A stretch of 64,000 bases of DNA from Macrotrachela quadricornifera (Eukaryota; Rotifera; Eurotatoria; Philodinida; Philodinidae). This document shows positions 35,505-47,732 of this stretch, piece by piece. The position numbers were made by a program, and so were the translations under genes. Each line of letters begins with the position of its first letter. The stretch's first letter is position 1. The stretch covers positions 222,442 through 286,441 of the forward strand of contig JAJEKB010021102.1 of the NCBI GenBank assembly GCA_022393335.1, read 5' to 3'. Below the pieces are notes generated by a model. It worked only from the letters and a program-made list of their open reading frames with translations. It did not search any database and was not told the origin of the DNA.

Positions 35505-35800
35505 CAAAACTTTGGCTTGAAATTTTGCTTATTTAAAGATCTAGTAATTATTAGAATCGCCTGAAAGTTTTAGCCAAAGAGAATATTTCATTCTTCTGGT
35601 GTCAAATTTTCAATAAATGGCTGCTTTTCATCGACTGTTTACCAGACTCGAATTCATTTGAAAATTAAATATCTCCAAAAAGAAAAATTCGTTTTGGCTA
35701 AACCTTTTAGATGACTCTAATGATTAGTAGATTTATCTAAGCGAAATATTTCAACTGAAAATTATTGAATATAATTTGTCTGAAAAGCCCTTGACGCTAG
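35505..35800. mobile_element. Long-hairpin (foldback) element B
   Basis: The left arm (about 35512-35595: GAAATTTTGCTTATTTAAAG, ATTAGAATCGCCTGAAAG, TTTAGCCAAA) pairs with the right arm (about 35685-35795) read in inverse, with roughly 70-75% identity by eye. It is more decayed than its neighbours. Confidence 0.55.
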
Positions 35801-35977
35801 GCCAAAATTCATTATAACGGTCATAATTCGCAAAGAAAAAGCAATCGACCGAAATCCTTTTCGAGATTTCAGCTATTCAATGTCCCTTACCGACTCATAT
35901 ATGAAGGAACGAAATTGGAGTGGGACACACGAAAATATTCTTTCGTAAGTCATACTAAGAGCTCGACTCTGTACTTA

Positions 35978-36594
35978 CGAGGGAGGTACCCGAAGTGTCC
36001 CATCGATTTAGAACTCATACTTTGCCTATAAGTAGACTTCGATATGACTAGCAAAAGCCTAAAAAGATTCGTGCCCATGGGCCTGTGAGGCTAAATTATA
36101 ATCGTTTTAGTGAATTTTTACCCTATGGCTCTGATTTATCTGCAAAATCGAATCAACGAATTTCGAACTGAAATTTTGCCTATGAAGAGGTCTAAAAGCC
36201 ACTAGAATACCCTGAAAGTTTCAAACCTAGCGATTACACCCTTCTTAGGAAATTCAATTTACAATAAATTCCAACTTTGTCAATTTTTTCTGAGAAGTAG
36301 TCGATTTTTTATAATTGAATTTCTTAAGAAGGATGCAATCGCTAGGTCTGAAACTTTCAGGGTATTCTAGTGGCTTTTAGACCTCTTCATAGGCAAAATT
36401 TCAGTTCGAAATTCGTTGATTCGATTTTGCAGATAAATCAGAGCCATAGGGTAAAAATTCACTAAAACGATTATAACTTAGCCTCACAAGCCCATGGGCA
36501 CGAATCTTTTTAGGCTTTTGCTAGTCATATCGAAGTCTACTTATAGGCAAAGTATGAGTTCTAAATCGATGGGACACTTGGGGTACCTCCCTCG
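35978..36594. mobile_element. 617-bp foldback element C with TTA target duplication
   Basis: Nearly perfect inverted arms of about 265-275 bp (35978-36250 and 36330-36594) flank a loop of about 75 bp. Ends CGAGGGAGGTACCC. The flanks are TTA at 35975-35977 and TTA at 36595-36597, a 3-bp target duplication of the kind made by PIF/Harbinger elements. The high arm identity implies recent insertion or gene conversion between arms. No coding capacity. A transcript would form a very long double-stranded RNA. Confidence 0.85.
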
Positions 36595-36685
36595 TTAGAA
36601 AAATTTACGTAAAAATGCATTTAGATGCCAAGGTAAATATTGTCATTATGTCGTATAGCTATGTATTTTTTTTAGATTTTCTTCA

Positions 36686-39600
36686 ATGTCAAGTCAACGT
36701 CATAATATTAGCACTGAAGTTAGGGAAGTTAGAAGTGATGGAGAAACAATTCATGGGTTGCCTGTCGATTATTGGGTTGCTGCTGGCACTAGACAAGATC
36801 AACCTGTTCAACGTTCGTTATTGGCATATCAAACAACTAATCAATCTCCTATTCAGAGGCGTCAAGAATCTGACCAGCTCTACACACCAGGTGAAAAGAG
36901 CTCCTTTGTTATAACTTTTTTGACTTTTGAAGAATATTTTATCGATTTATCTAATTTTTCTTGTGTTTGTGGGATAATGTAGCCTTAGACAATGGAATCG
37001 GAAAGGCAATGACAAGATTTTGACCAAGGAGTGACATATACATACAGTTGTAGGAAAAAAAACTTTTTCTATCCATTAGTTTATATCTTATCAAATTCTA
37101 TTGTACACTATAACAGGATGAATTTTGGTCTGAGTCCATAAGATTTTCACATTAGTATACAGTGGATCGACATCAATACTCATCATCTCCCGGTGCACGA
37201 CGGAATTTGTTAAAATCTATAGCTTTGGATAGAGAAAATTTTATTTCCACAAGCCTATATGTCTCGTTTCCTCGTCAAAAATTGACTTGAAACTTGTCGT
37301 CACCATAATATACCTGATCGTAAAGCAGTCTCTAATATTACGAGGAAACTCATTTGATCGTTAAATCGCTTTGAAGCAAGGGGGAAATAGCGTACTTCAG
37401 TAGCCTCCAGGTACCAAATCAAGTAACTTGAATAACTACCAAGAACGTCAAGTAAACACCAAGTAGCTCGAAGTAGTCCTTAAGTAACTTCAAGTACCTT
37501 AAAATTATTTGAAGTACAAAATACGCTGTTTCCCTCTTACTCTGAAGCCCAAAGTCATTGCGCTACATGTTTAGGTTTCTGAAAACTCTTTTGGTCTTCA
37601 GAATATTCAAAAAATACCTACAAGGTTCAACTAGTAATAACAGGATAGACCATACGCACTACCGAGTAATGAAAAATGCTTTCCAGTCGTGGTTTTAATT
37701 AATATTTTCATGGAAAAACTAACCACATAAAAAACACAAGATGCTTAGCAAATCGATTAGTCTACGGGTCTTTTCAAAGCTTGTTACATTGATTCTTTTA
37801 GTAGGAAAAATGTAAAATTTATTGAGTTAATGATGGTGCTAGAATCAAACGACTTAAAAATATCAGGTGCTGGTTAGTAGTAGTAATGAATAGCAGAAGT
37901 TTATGAGTATTCTGATCTCGGCACCGTCATTTTATGGCGCAAATTTGACGTTTTCGTGAAAGGCAATCTAAAAGGAGTGTTACAGTCCATGGTTAGATAT
38001 TTGAGGCGGTCCACAGCTCGTTCTCCTTTGACTTGACAGACATTTTAGTATTGTCCACTTTCTTCACCATAGGCTATGATCGACACAGTAGTATATTTCA
38101 TAATTAACGATTCGAATACTTCGATTGAGCCTCACAAATATTCCGTTAATAGCTTCTTTCACCAGAATGACGAATGCAACTGGGTCTTTGATAGGCGTTT
38201 AATAGCTTCAGCTTGTTGAAACGAACGAGTACGATGTGAGCAGTTCTGTTGCGCGAGCTGGAGCTCGGTCACCAGTTCTTTTTGTTGAGTTGGTCCTTGC
38301 AGGCTATTCTGTAGGGATACGAATAGGTCTACAAGGACTACCATATAGAGTTATTCATAAGCTTTGAAAGACTGCTATATAGGGGCACCCAAGATCTTCA
38401 ACAGTTATCGTATGGGTGACAGCCGTAGCCTAAGGGAACCCCTAGATGATCAAACTTGGAGACCTAGGGGGCATCCCTGTATGATAGTCCTTGAGGACCA
38501 AGCTTTTAAAACATGGACTAGGTCCACTGAATAGCGCACAAAATAAGCTGTTTGGTGTGGCTTGCTCATTGAAAAGAGCTAGTGTGTGAATTCAGCTCAC
38601 AAAAAAATAGCTGATCAGCATGAGTTTGAGCCCAGCTCTTTCAACTCATTGACCTGCGACTTGTGTTAGATCCAGTCTAAAAAAACTTTGAGGGAGCATA
38701 GGTTTTTAAGAATCGTGTATTTCTTGTGGTTGAGAGCCATGGATCATTAAAACTACGGATGGTAAGCATCTGATCGTTTTTAGTATGGTGCTCATAAACT
38801 TGTATGCTCCGTTTTTTCTGTGTATTTTCGATTTCCTTCTTCTTCACAACCTAGACGCACGCACCCTGCTGCATGTTTAAACATGTGTGTGTTTTTTGCA
38901 CCGCTTTGCGCGTCTTCAGTTTTAGATTCGCTGAGATGACGTATTATGCTGCGTCCATTTACTAGCGTGTATTCGTCGCTGGTCTAATCCAACTGCTATA
39001 CTAAGGAGAAAAATCGTGCTCCTCTACTTTTGGTACCTCCTTGTACTTCTTCATACTTGTATTTGTTTATATTCCCTCGTATTTCTTCATATTTCATAGT
39101 TTTTTGTATTTTCCCTAACCTCCTGTAGTTCTCCTTATTTTGCGATTCACGGCACGTCTCGATAATTCTGCACTTCTTTGTTTCTCTAATATATAGGTAT
39201 GCATTGTCCACTTACTATGCACCATGTTACATAGTTCTTGTAAATGAAGCCTTCATTGTTAGTCTCACCTAGATGATGAGCCATAGTGCTTGCTTTCATT
39301 ATCAAGCTCGTTCGACCTTTGCGTAATATTGCGTGTGTTGACTGTCAGTTTCACGAAGTTAAGTATTAACAGGACTGATTTACTCCTAGCACAAACTTGT
39401 GTGATTTTCCAAAGAGCGGTTTCATATTTTAGAATCCACCCGATTTTTGAAAATCCATTCAACCTCCCGGAGAGTCTTATGGATCATTATTATGAATAAT
39501 AGTTACGACTCCTGCTTCGTACCTAAGTGGGCCTAAGTACGGATGTCAGGATTCAGGGTTCTCAAGGTTTCCATTTCCGGAAACCTAGAGCTCACCTCAC

Positions 39601-40549
39601 ACTTTATTTTTCCGCATTTCTAAAGCGCACTGGAATTTTGCCATGGCTTTCTACAGCCTTCTTATACAAAGCTGATGTAGGTTCCATGTTCTTGGGAACG
39701 AGAAATCCACCCGAGTTTCGTGTTCTTGGAACCAAGAAATCCACCCTGGTTCCGTATTCTTAGGACCGAGAAATCCACTCAGGTTTCAGGTTCTTCAGAG
39801 CGAAGAATCCACTCGAGTTCGATGTTTTTAGGAACGAGAAACCTACTCGAGTTCCGTGTTCTTGGGAACAAGAAATCCACCCAGGTTCCATGTTCTTGGG
39901 AGCGAGGAACCCACGCAGGTTTCAGATTCTCGAGAACTCCGTACCTTATGCGGGTTTCAGGTTTCGGGTTTTCGAGAACTCGGAACTTGGGTGGTTTCCC
40001 CGTTCTTAAGAAGCTGAAACCCGGGTGGATTCCCCGTTCGCAAGATCATGGAACCCATTCCAACTTTGTACAAGAAGGCTGTAGAAAGCTATAAATAGCT
40101 ATAGAAAGCTATAGAAAGATTCGATTGTGTTTTATAAATACAGAAAAATAGATTGTGAAGTGCGTTCCGTGTTCTCGGAAACGGAATCCTTGAGAATTCG
40201 GAACCCTGACAGTCCTACAGAAGGGATCCTAGTTCCTCGTTCCTGGCAACCCGGAACCCACTCGAGTACCGGGTTTCTGGGAACGGAACACGAAACTGAT
40301 ATCCCTAAGCCTAGGTACATTACCATCATTCATTGCTTCTTATTTTTCAAAGGTCGTATTTCGCTCGGTGAATGCACGGTGTGTCGAATTCGAGCCAATG
40401 AAGGATTTTTGTGTGCCGATGAAAACGGAATTCTTAGATGCTGTCATGCTTTGTGTCGCGAATGTGGAAACAAGATCTTATTAACAACAATGATTTGCCC
40501 GGTGTGCCATCGATTAGTTAGTTCGTTTCATATTGCTTATATTCCATGA
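36686..40549 (+). CDS. Small RING-finger protein, two exons with a 3.5-kb intron
   Basis: Exon 1 (36686-36890) starts at an ATG just after a TTTTTTTTAG acceptor, so a 5' UTR intron is likely. It encodes a polar N-terminal half (MSSQRHNISTEVREV..., ...QLYTPG). Exon 2 (40353-40549) follows a TTTTTCAAAG acceptor and encodes a complete C-terminal RING: ECTVC, then CCHALCREC and CPVC, i.e. C-x2-C, C-x-H-x3-C-x2-C, C-P-x-C ligands. Joining gives 133 codons in phase 1. RING proteins of this type usually act as E3 ubiquitin ligases. The exon-phase layout matches the RING gene at 46 kb. The intron is about 60 times longer than usual here and holds a 34-bp minisatellite, so the exon linkage is inferred; the RING exon itself is secure. 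Confidence 0.6.
37380..37520. repeat. CAAGTA-rich short repeats
   Basis: Imperfect copies of CAAGTAACTTGAA/CAAGTAnnTCGAAGTA recur over about 110 bp inside the long RING-gene intron. No coding content. The rest of 36891-39681 shows no gene; the frames at 38159-38344 and 38996-39499 are unremarkable. Confidence 0.5.
39682..40065. repeat. 34-bp minisatellite inside the RING-gene intron
   Basis: Seven 34-bp units in exact register from 39682 to 39919 (TTCCATGTTCTTGGGAACGA + GAAATCCACCCGAG) are followed by three or four more degenerate units to about 40065. Related GTTCTCGGAAACGG words appear at 40160-40300. The long plus frame at 39720-40094 is translation of this repeat (period not a multiple of three) and is not a gene. 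Confidence 0.85.
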
Positions 40550-43384
40550 AATAACAAGAAAGCGATGCATCTCAAAAGTTAAGGATGGATATATTAATTT
40601 TTACAATTTACGAATATCAATGGGATGTAGAATTGTGCTTCTGTATATTATTAACGTTAATTCAGACTTATGAAAAAAATTTTATTATATACGTTTTTTT
40701 TCCTTTTATACGCTGCACATAACTATACGCTGCACATAAATAAACGAAAAAAAAGTCATTTATTTTGTCCGCGAAAAAGAACACATAGCAACATTGAAAT
40801 GTTTGTGAATGACGAATCGATTATTGCCATATTTATTGACATAGGTTGAAGTCGGTAGTTTCTCCATCTTTTACTGCTCGAACAGTCACATATGAGTGGC
40901 AAGTATCGATAACAGTCAGAAAATTGTAAAATCTTCAATACGATACATCATAACTCTATTAAAATAAGATCAAGCATTTATATTCTCGAGCACAAAGTTG
41001 TAAATAGGCTCAACGGGATAGATTTTGTATTAGCGGAAAGAGAATGCTTTCTGCCCGAAAAAATCCTCAAATATAGCTTTTCCTCCAAACTTTTGGCTCA
41101 CTTCATACATAATCAGCAGTTTGTTGAATATCGTGCCACAATGTGTTTCACTTTGCAGGAATAAAATCTGTTTTGTTGCAAAGAACTTAATAGTTTGGAT
41201 CCTTTTGCAAAACTTTTATCTGTTAAGCTTCTAACAACTCAAAAAATATTAAGCATAATGTACATTGTTTTTCGAAATAAGCTTACCACGATGCAAACGC
41301 TAAAAGTAAGCTTACTTTGGTAAGCATCTTATGCTTCTGAGTTCAATCAAGTACTCAAAAGTTTCGTGTTATCTGCATTTCCAGAGGATGTATTTGATGT
41401 TTTAATGTTGGTAACTTGTTTTTTCAAAATAAAAGCGTTGTGCACATTCAGTAGAACCTTGTGTACATATCACGAGTCTAGCCAAACTGATTTCAATCAG
41501 AGATACACAGAGGAAATTGTTCTATTTTAGTATCACAAAAATTCTTTTTCGAAAACGGCATAAAATAAACGCTAAAAATATCAATGTTATACCATTCAAT
41601 GCAGAATTGTCTATGTTACGTGTCTATTTGCTTGTATTCAACATTGAATGCTAGTACAAAAATAAACTGTTGGTGCAGTTTGTTTTTGCAGCCGAAATGT
41701 GAAATTCACATGCTCTGCACAAACCACAATATTTGATGCTTATTGAATTAATTTCTTTGATTTGCAGTGGAGAAGGAATAGGAAGAAGCCAGAGACGCTT
41801 CGATTGAAAATTTACACTCACTATTTTCTTCAAACATCTATATAAGTTCCACTAAAGCTATCCAAGATTTGATTCGGTTTTTGAAGATTTAAACCGAAAC
41901 CAAACCAAAGATGAAATATTTGGTATTCCGAATGATGCTCCCGCGACATTTGCTTCGAGTGATAATCGTTTCGCGGTAGAGTCCGTCGGGCCCATGATTT
42001 TTGACCCAAATTGAAATGATTAGTTCTTTGTTATTGTATATAGTGAATCTTTTTTCCGATTAATAGTAATTTACAGATTCAGAATGCTTCCGGATTAGAT
42101 CAACTTAAAATTTTCAGACAGGGACCCGGACTCGAACCAGAGTCGGATGGGTCTAGATCTGGGTTCAATTCGATGGGCTCTACTCTTCAGTGACAGTTGC
42201 TCCCTAATTATCTTTGCTCTTCCGACAGTTACATCCGGAACAGAGTTTTATGATATTCTTGATCTAGCGTTGACGAAGAATATTTAGCTGAAGATCAGGA
42301 TGAAGGTGAAGATTAATGAGGATCACAGTAAGACTGAAGGGACGTGATGATGAAGATGAGGAAGTTTTTTATACAATTTAAGCACTTTCTAATTACCTTT
42401 TGATTGTTGGTATTTTAATCTAAGGGCTGTAGGAAAGATAATATCAAAAGAGCAAGTATTCCACTAGAAACTGTTCAGAGAACAAATGTTCTTAAGAAAC
42501 AACTGTCACTGGGGAGCATCTACCTGGAGAACATCATTCATGGATTTGAAAATTTCCAAACACGAATGAACCACATCCTTTTTTAAAAACTCCTAGAGTA
42601 AGCGAAATTCAAAAAGAAGTTTTTGGAAATTCCACCGAACATAATCTAGATTCCAACTTTTTTCTTTATTCAACCCTGTAATTCGAAAAGATTATCAGAT
42701 AAACGCCTTTCTTATAGTAAAACTCCATCCATATCATATGATCAATCCATAATAAAAGATTTTCAAAATAAGCACGCATCCAACTCAACAAAATATCATT
42801 CTGTGGTAAATCCATATTTGGTCGAAAATAAAAATGCTGAAAGTGGAAATATTGACCAAATAAAAATATCAAAAACAAATGAAGAATATAAATGGGGAAG
42901 TAAGAGTGAGGATGACAACAATGAAAATACCTACTTTTGATACTCTATGATTTTCGACATTTTCTATTTCGATCAGAATTGGGACAATTCATCTTTTAGT
43001 TCGTTTTCTAACATTCTTAGTTACAAATCAATGAAGACGTAGGACAAACAATTTTTGATCCTTTACATTCTGAAAATCTTTTAAAGATATCTTAGCTATC
43101 ATACTTTTCTTGGAACTCGAGTAAAGTATTCAGAATAAAAAAACAGTGTGTATTTACCTTCTCTGTATCTTATAATGATGTCTAACATATTTTTTCATGC
43201 GTTCAGTATCTCTTGTTCAGTAAAAACTTAGATTTATTATAGCAAATAATTTGAAAAGCGCAACAACAAGTTTTGAAAAGATCCAGCATTTAGATTATGT
43301 TTCTTCAGTTTTTTTAAATTCATATCAGTAGAAAGAGTATCATTAGCTGTTCTGAGAATGACGATGTATTTTGATGGGATAAAT
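40550..43384. other. No gene recognised
   Basis: AT-rich DNA with short unremarkable frames. Near 42115-42180 there is a cluster of GACCCGGACTCG / GGGTCTAGATCTGGG words like the interior of the hAT-like MITE at 22564, but without recognisable ends. A segment of GATGAAGATGAGGA-type purine repeat lies near 42290-42365. Confidence 0.4.
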
Positions 43385-44440
43385 TTAGAATGACGAAGAA
43401 ATATTCATTATGACAATTCTTTGAAAAAGCAGAGTAAAAAACGCTAATACAGACGAAGGATAAGTCCATGCTAGAATAAACAAAATTCTTGAACTACTAA
43501 ATCTTTTACTAAAATCTTCTCTTTTTGGTTCTTCACGTGATCCTTGTTCGGGTAAATAAATAGCTCGCAAAGATCCATTAATGACAAACTATATCATGTT
43601 CATCTTCTTCCATTTCGTTTATTAACTCTTTCTATGCAAGTACCTAAATATATTACATAAACAAACGTCATATACAAAGAACACCATAAGTTTCAATTGA
43701 TCACGTGTGTCCGAACTCAACAGGAATCTTAGAAAGTCCTCGAAGATCTCTCTAGAGAGAGCTTTAGAATATGCAGATATTTTTCTAGAATCTGTGAGCA
43801 TATTGTTAACTCATATGACAACTTCAGATTCAATACTACAGTGGCACAAAATATAGAATAAAATGCAGCCAATGAAAGCGTATTTAGTATTTTCTTCATG
43901 AGCTTCTTTGAAAAACTCGTTTACAGATGAAAATAGGCGTAGTACTTCGTATGGCGTCTGAGTAGTGATACTAAATGATGACATTGGAACTTTTTCGAAA
44001 ATGCATTTGAGAAAATTAAAGTGAAACCAGAACAATATCTTATCTTCTAATTGCCTTCTGATTTTCATGCACAAGTGTAATAGAAATGAGCAAAGAGAAT
44101 TACATATATCCAAAAGACTTTTTATGTAAAATTCAATGGGCTTCGGCGTATTTCCTCGTTGATTGCTGCAATCACTGGATAGCAAACTCTCAGAAATCAA
44201 TCCGAAAATTGATTCTGTTTTCTGAGCGCTAGAAATTATAGTTTGTTCAATATTTCCCAAGACAATGTTTCATCGGACGAAGTTGTGAGATAGGAAGATC
44301 TGGATGTAGTACGAAATGCCAACGAAAAATATCTTCAGACGATAATGACAAACAGTATAGTACTATCATTTGCACGTTGCCATCGTAAAAGTTTTGTCAT
44401 TGCTCTGACATGAAGTTGAATGACGGCAAGCCATATGTTA
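43385..44440 (-). pseudogene. Broken coding region of unknown family
   Basis: The longest piece (43811 to about 44265, minus, roughly 150 codons) includes KTESIFGLISESLLSSDCSN, FYIKSLLDICNSLCSFLLHL and FKEAHEENTKYAFIGCILFY, with a hydrophobic segment near its end. Directly upstream, two other frames also read like protein (VIQLHVRAMTKLLRWQRAND, and DIFRWHFVLHPDLPISQLRP), as if frameshifts separate parts of one gene. A further hydrophobic piece lies at 43385-43570 (SRILFILAWTYPSSVLAFFT). I do not recognise the family. Frameshifts or unseen introns could each explain the breaks. Confidence 0.4.
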
Positions 44441-45992
44441 CTATATCACCAATCAGAAATAAAAGTTAATAGGAGTCGGGTCACAACATTTATGATTGAC
44501 GAATATGTCGTGACAGTTTCTCTTTTACATTATTACTGACCGTGAAAATTGATAAAAGCAAAAGATACTTAGTGATTTTCATGTGAGACAAATGTATTGA
44601 TATTATAGTTCGTGCTAAACTTATTGGAGTATAACTGGTTTCAAGGATATGAGAGGGATGTCTCACAAAAGTCGGAACAATATTTTTTTAATTTTTATGT
44701 TGAATCCGAATGGAACATTGTTTTCCATGTTTGTTATAAAATACAATTTCTTTTCAGTTTTAAACTTACCTGATGAGCCATATTAATATTCAATAATACG
44801 CTTAGTTTTGTCTTACATTACTAGTTGAAATTAAGTTACCACAAAGTTTATTCATTTACCTTGTGTGCGTGACATGCGACCGAGTTACAGTTAGTTATGA
44901 ACATCATTCTTTGATTTATCTCTTGATTAAAATATAACTACTTTCTAAGATGATTGAATGGGACTCACCTTTTCGATAAATTTCTTGCCTACCTCGAGAG
45001 AATACGCTTTATGTTTACTTGTTATCACTAAAAGCAACAAAAGCAGCACTTAACTTATTTTTTGGAGAGAGTGAAATTGTTATCATTACTTTACCGAACG
45101 GTGAAAAGGCAAAAATAGTCAACTTTTCTCAAAGAAAAAATGAAAACTGAGATAAATGCAAGGGATGATAGTTCGGCCTTTGCTTCTTTCAGAAACAACA
45201 CGATTTTTATTTAATATCTCAGTTTTACTCAGAATATTTGGTGATTTTCGTTGAAAAATATACGTTTTTCGGATAGATGGAAAAAGTTTTCCGTTTTTCT
45301 TGGTGTATGATTTTTTAATCTTGTTTTCAAAATTTTTCAGTCGAAAGTCCTTCAATATATTTAAGCTTTTTTATTCGAACTAGCATGTCAAGACGCACAT
45401 CGCTATGGAATCCATTTTTTTTATTAAGCTTTGTTTTTTATTAAATACACAGACCGTGATGTTATTAGACATCCATTTTGGGCGCGTTTTTTGAGTCATT
45501 GAAGTTGTGATCCGCTTTCTTCGTTAAAAAATAACAAGAATTTAACAAAAATGATTCAGTAGTACCCTGCATCTTGACATGCTCTCTCAAATAAAAAAAA
45601 ATAAAGCAATTAGACCGTCCGAACTGAGAAATCTTGAAAGCAAAATATGCTATTGTTGTCCCTTGTTTGTTTTATATCTCTGTCAAATCTTGTAGAATCG
45701 AGTTGAAAATTTTAACACAACCTCTTCACTTCAGCCCAATATATACTGAAATTTTCAGTCCGTTTGAACATACCTAGGCTGGCATCGATTTTTGAGGAGA
45801 AAAGGTTGTAACGCTACACTAAGTCAAATTAAATTGATATAATGATTTTCCTATCCTTCAAGAATTATAATTAACTAGATATTGACTTCCCGATATCATT
45901 TCGCTACTGATTATAATCATGAATAATGAAGTATTGAAGTTCATTTATCACGTATTTATTCAGTTATGAAAGAAACCAATGTATTATAATCT
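44441..45992. other. No gene recognised
   Basis: AT-rich DNA. The minus frame at 45119-45355 is Lys/Phe-rich without a motif. No repeats of note. Confidence 0.4.
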
Positions 45993-46409
45993 CTACATTG
46001 GTTCGGACACGCGTAAACGCTGGACAATTCTGTAGTTACAATATGGAACTGGACAAAAATCCCCGCAAGTTCCTGAACATTGATTACAACAAGCCAAATG
46101 ATTGCAGCCAATGAAGAGAATACACGCTTTATTAACATTACACACTACACATGGACCATAGTTGACAATGTGCCTCTCATTTTGTTCAGTTGAACTAGTC
46201 GATAGTGTTTCTTGAACTAAGTAGAAAAAAAGAAAAAGTTTCTGCCATTTCAAGCACTCATGAAACTACATATTACTTGGCAATGATACTTTTACATCTA
46301 ACGATAGAATATTGTCAGAACAATCATTTGATGTTGGTTGGTCGATAAAAGCATTCGCTTCGCCAAATGTCAAAATTTCTTGAAAGTCTGAGTATTGTTT
46401 TTGTTCCAT
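45993..46409 (-). CDS. Small RING-finger protein, two exons, 118 aa
   Basis: Exon 1 (46277-46409) starts at ATG and encodes an acidic, polar N-terminus (MEQKQYSDFQEILTFGEANA...). A 60-bp GT-AG intron (phase 1) leads to exon 2 (45993-46216), ending in a C-terminal RING. Ligands seen are C67-x2-C70, C82-x-H84-x3-C88-x2-C91 and C99-P...C104. The last pair is CPVPYC instead of the usual CPxC, two residues wider. The form resembles the C-terminal RING of IAP-type E3 ligases, but no BIR domain is present. The dead copy at 27.5 kb and the gene at 36.7-40.5 kb are paralogues or relatives. The intact frame, splice sites and intron size support a real gene. Likely cytosolic ubiquitin ligase or adaptor; substrate unknown. 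Confidence 0.75.
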
Positions 46410-47732
46410 CAGTTTCTTTTTGCGTTGTTTAAAATGTAATGTGCTGTTATTTGAAAAACGGAATGAGAATCAGGGGTGTATGCATACAACCGTCAACGTC
46501 AGCTTGAAATGCTTTCATTTTTCTGTTTCGATTCCTTATCGCTTTGTTCTTACACAATATTTATTACATTTTTTGAGAATGAAGAGAGTGACTGAAGCGA
46601 TAGAATGACGTAATTGTCAGAATAACTGTTCAAAGGAAAATAATTTATGAGTTTCTATCTTTATCATGCCGGCAACATTCTTCGTAATATCTTACTCAGA
46701 ATACCAATGTAATCGCTGTTGGGATAGATGAATGTGTTTATTTGCATAAGAAAAGGAAGCACGTTACGTTTCCATCCATCGAACAAATTTTTCGTTCTTT
46801 CACGTTCTTCTACCTTCTTCCATTTCGACGTTGTGAATCGTTTATTACCTCTCGTAATCCTTTTTCTGTTTATTCGTCGCTGGTATCGATAGTTGTTACT
46901 TAATTTCTGTTGTTACAAAGTTTCTCTGGCAAATAAATCGTATTCTAAGACAGTAATAAAGTAATTTGAGAAAAGTGCAAATATATACGAATACTGAAGA
47001 ATGATTTAGAATATTCAAAGAGTTCTTTTCTTCTTTACTATTATCACTTTCAAGACGGCAATAAATGAAGGCTCTAGACTCTTTAACATTTCTGTTGGTT
47101 ACTAGGTGTACATTTTTCTTGAATAATCTAGGAACTACTCGGATTTTATTCCAAATTTGAATCAAGATAGTAAAGCATACAGAAATTAACAAGATTGTAG
47201 GAATAATACATTAGCAGTGAAATGTTTTTAAATGAGGTAAGACTTAGCATGAGTTCATTTCTTGTCAAAACAAAAACTTATTTGGCTTGTACTTATTGCA
47301 AACATAAAGATATTGAGGTACTATCTTATACTATTCTCGGGCTGACTTCTCGATTGCTAATGTAGAATTTCAATATTCTTCTTAATGAGAACGTTACTAA
47401 GCGACAATGGTCAAAGTAAAATGCCTCAACCTGCGTAAAAAAACCCAAATTCCTACTGAAGCACTATGAGTTTAGACGTTGATGCTAATTTAGAATTCGT
47501 AGCAGAATGATACTGCAAAAAAAAATTCCAACATGGATATTCACATTTTTAGAGCTATAAAATTTTTGAAATAAAACTCGATCAGTCATTGACAGATCAG
47601 ATGAACTTGCTGCACGAATATGAGATGATCATTGACTAATAGAAAGTGGTTCACTATCGTGATCGTTGAAATCTTCTGGCAGATGAATACAACATTTTAG
47701 ACTGGTCCTTTTGTTGAAAGTAAAATCGTGAT
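46410..47732. other. No gene recognised
   Basis: Frames at 46420-46608 (plus) and 46896-47192 (minus) lack domains. The immediate upstream region of the RING gene at 46 kb lies here and may hold its promoter, but no specific element is identifiable. Confidence 0.35.

Noticed and set aside
39527..40094. Long plus-strand frames with a repeated WNPPEFRVLG-like pattern
   Set aside because: Direct translation of a 34-bp minisatellite; the repeat shifts frame each unit and no splice or start context supports a gene.
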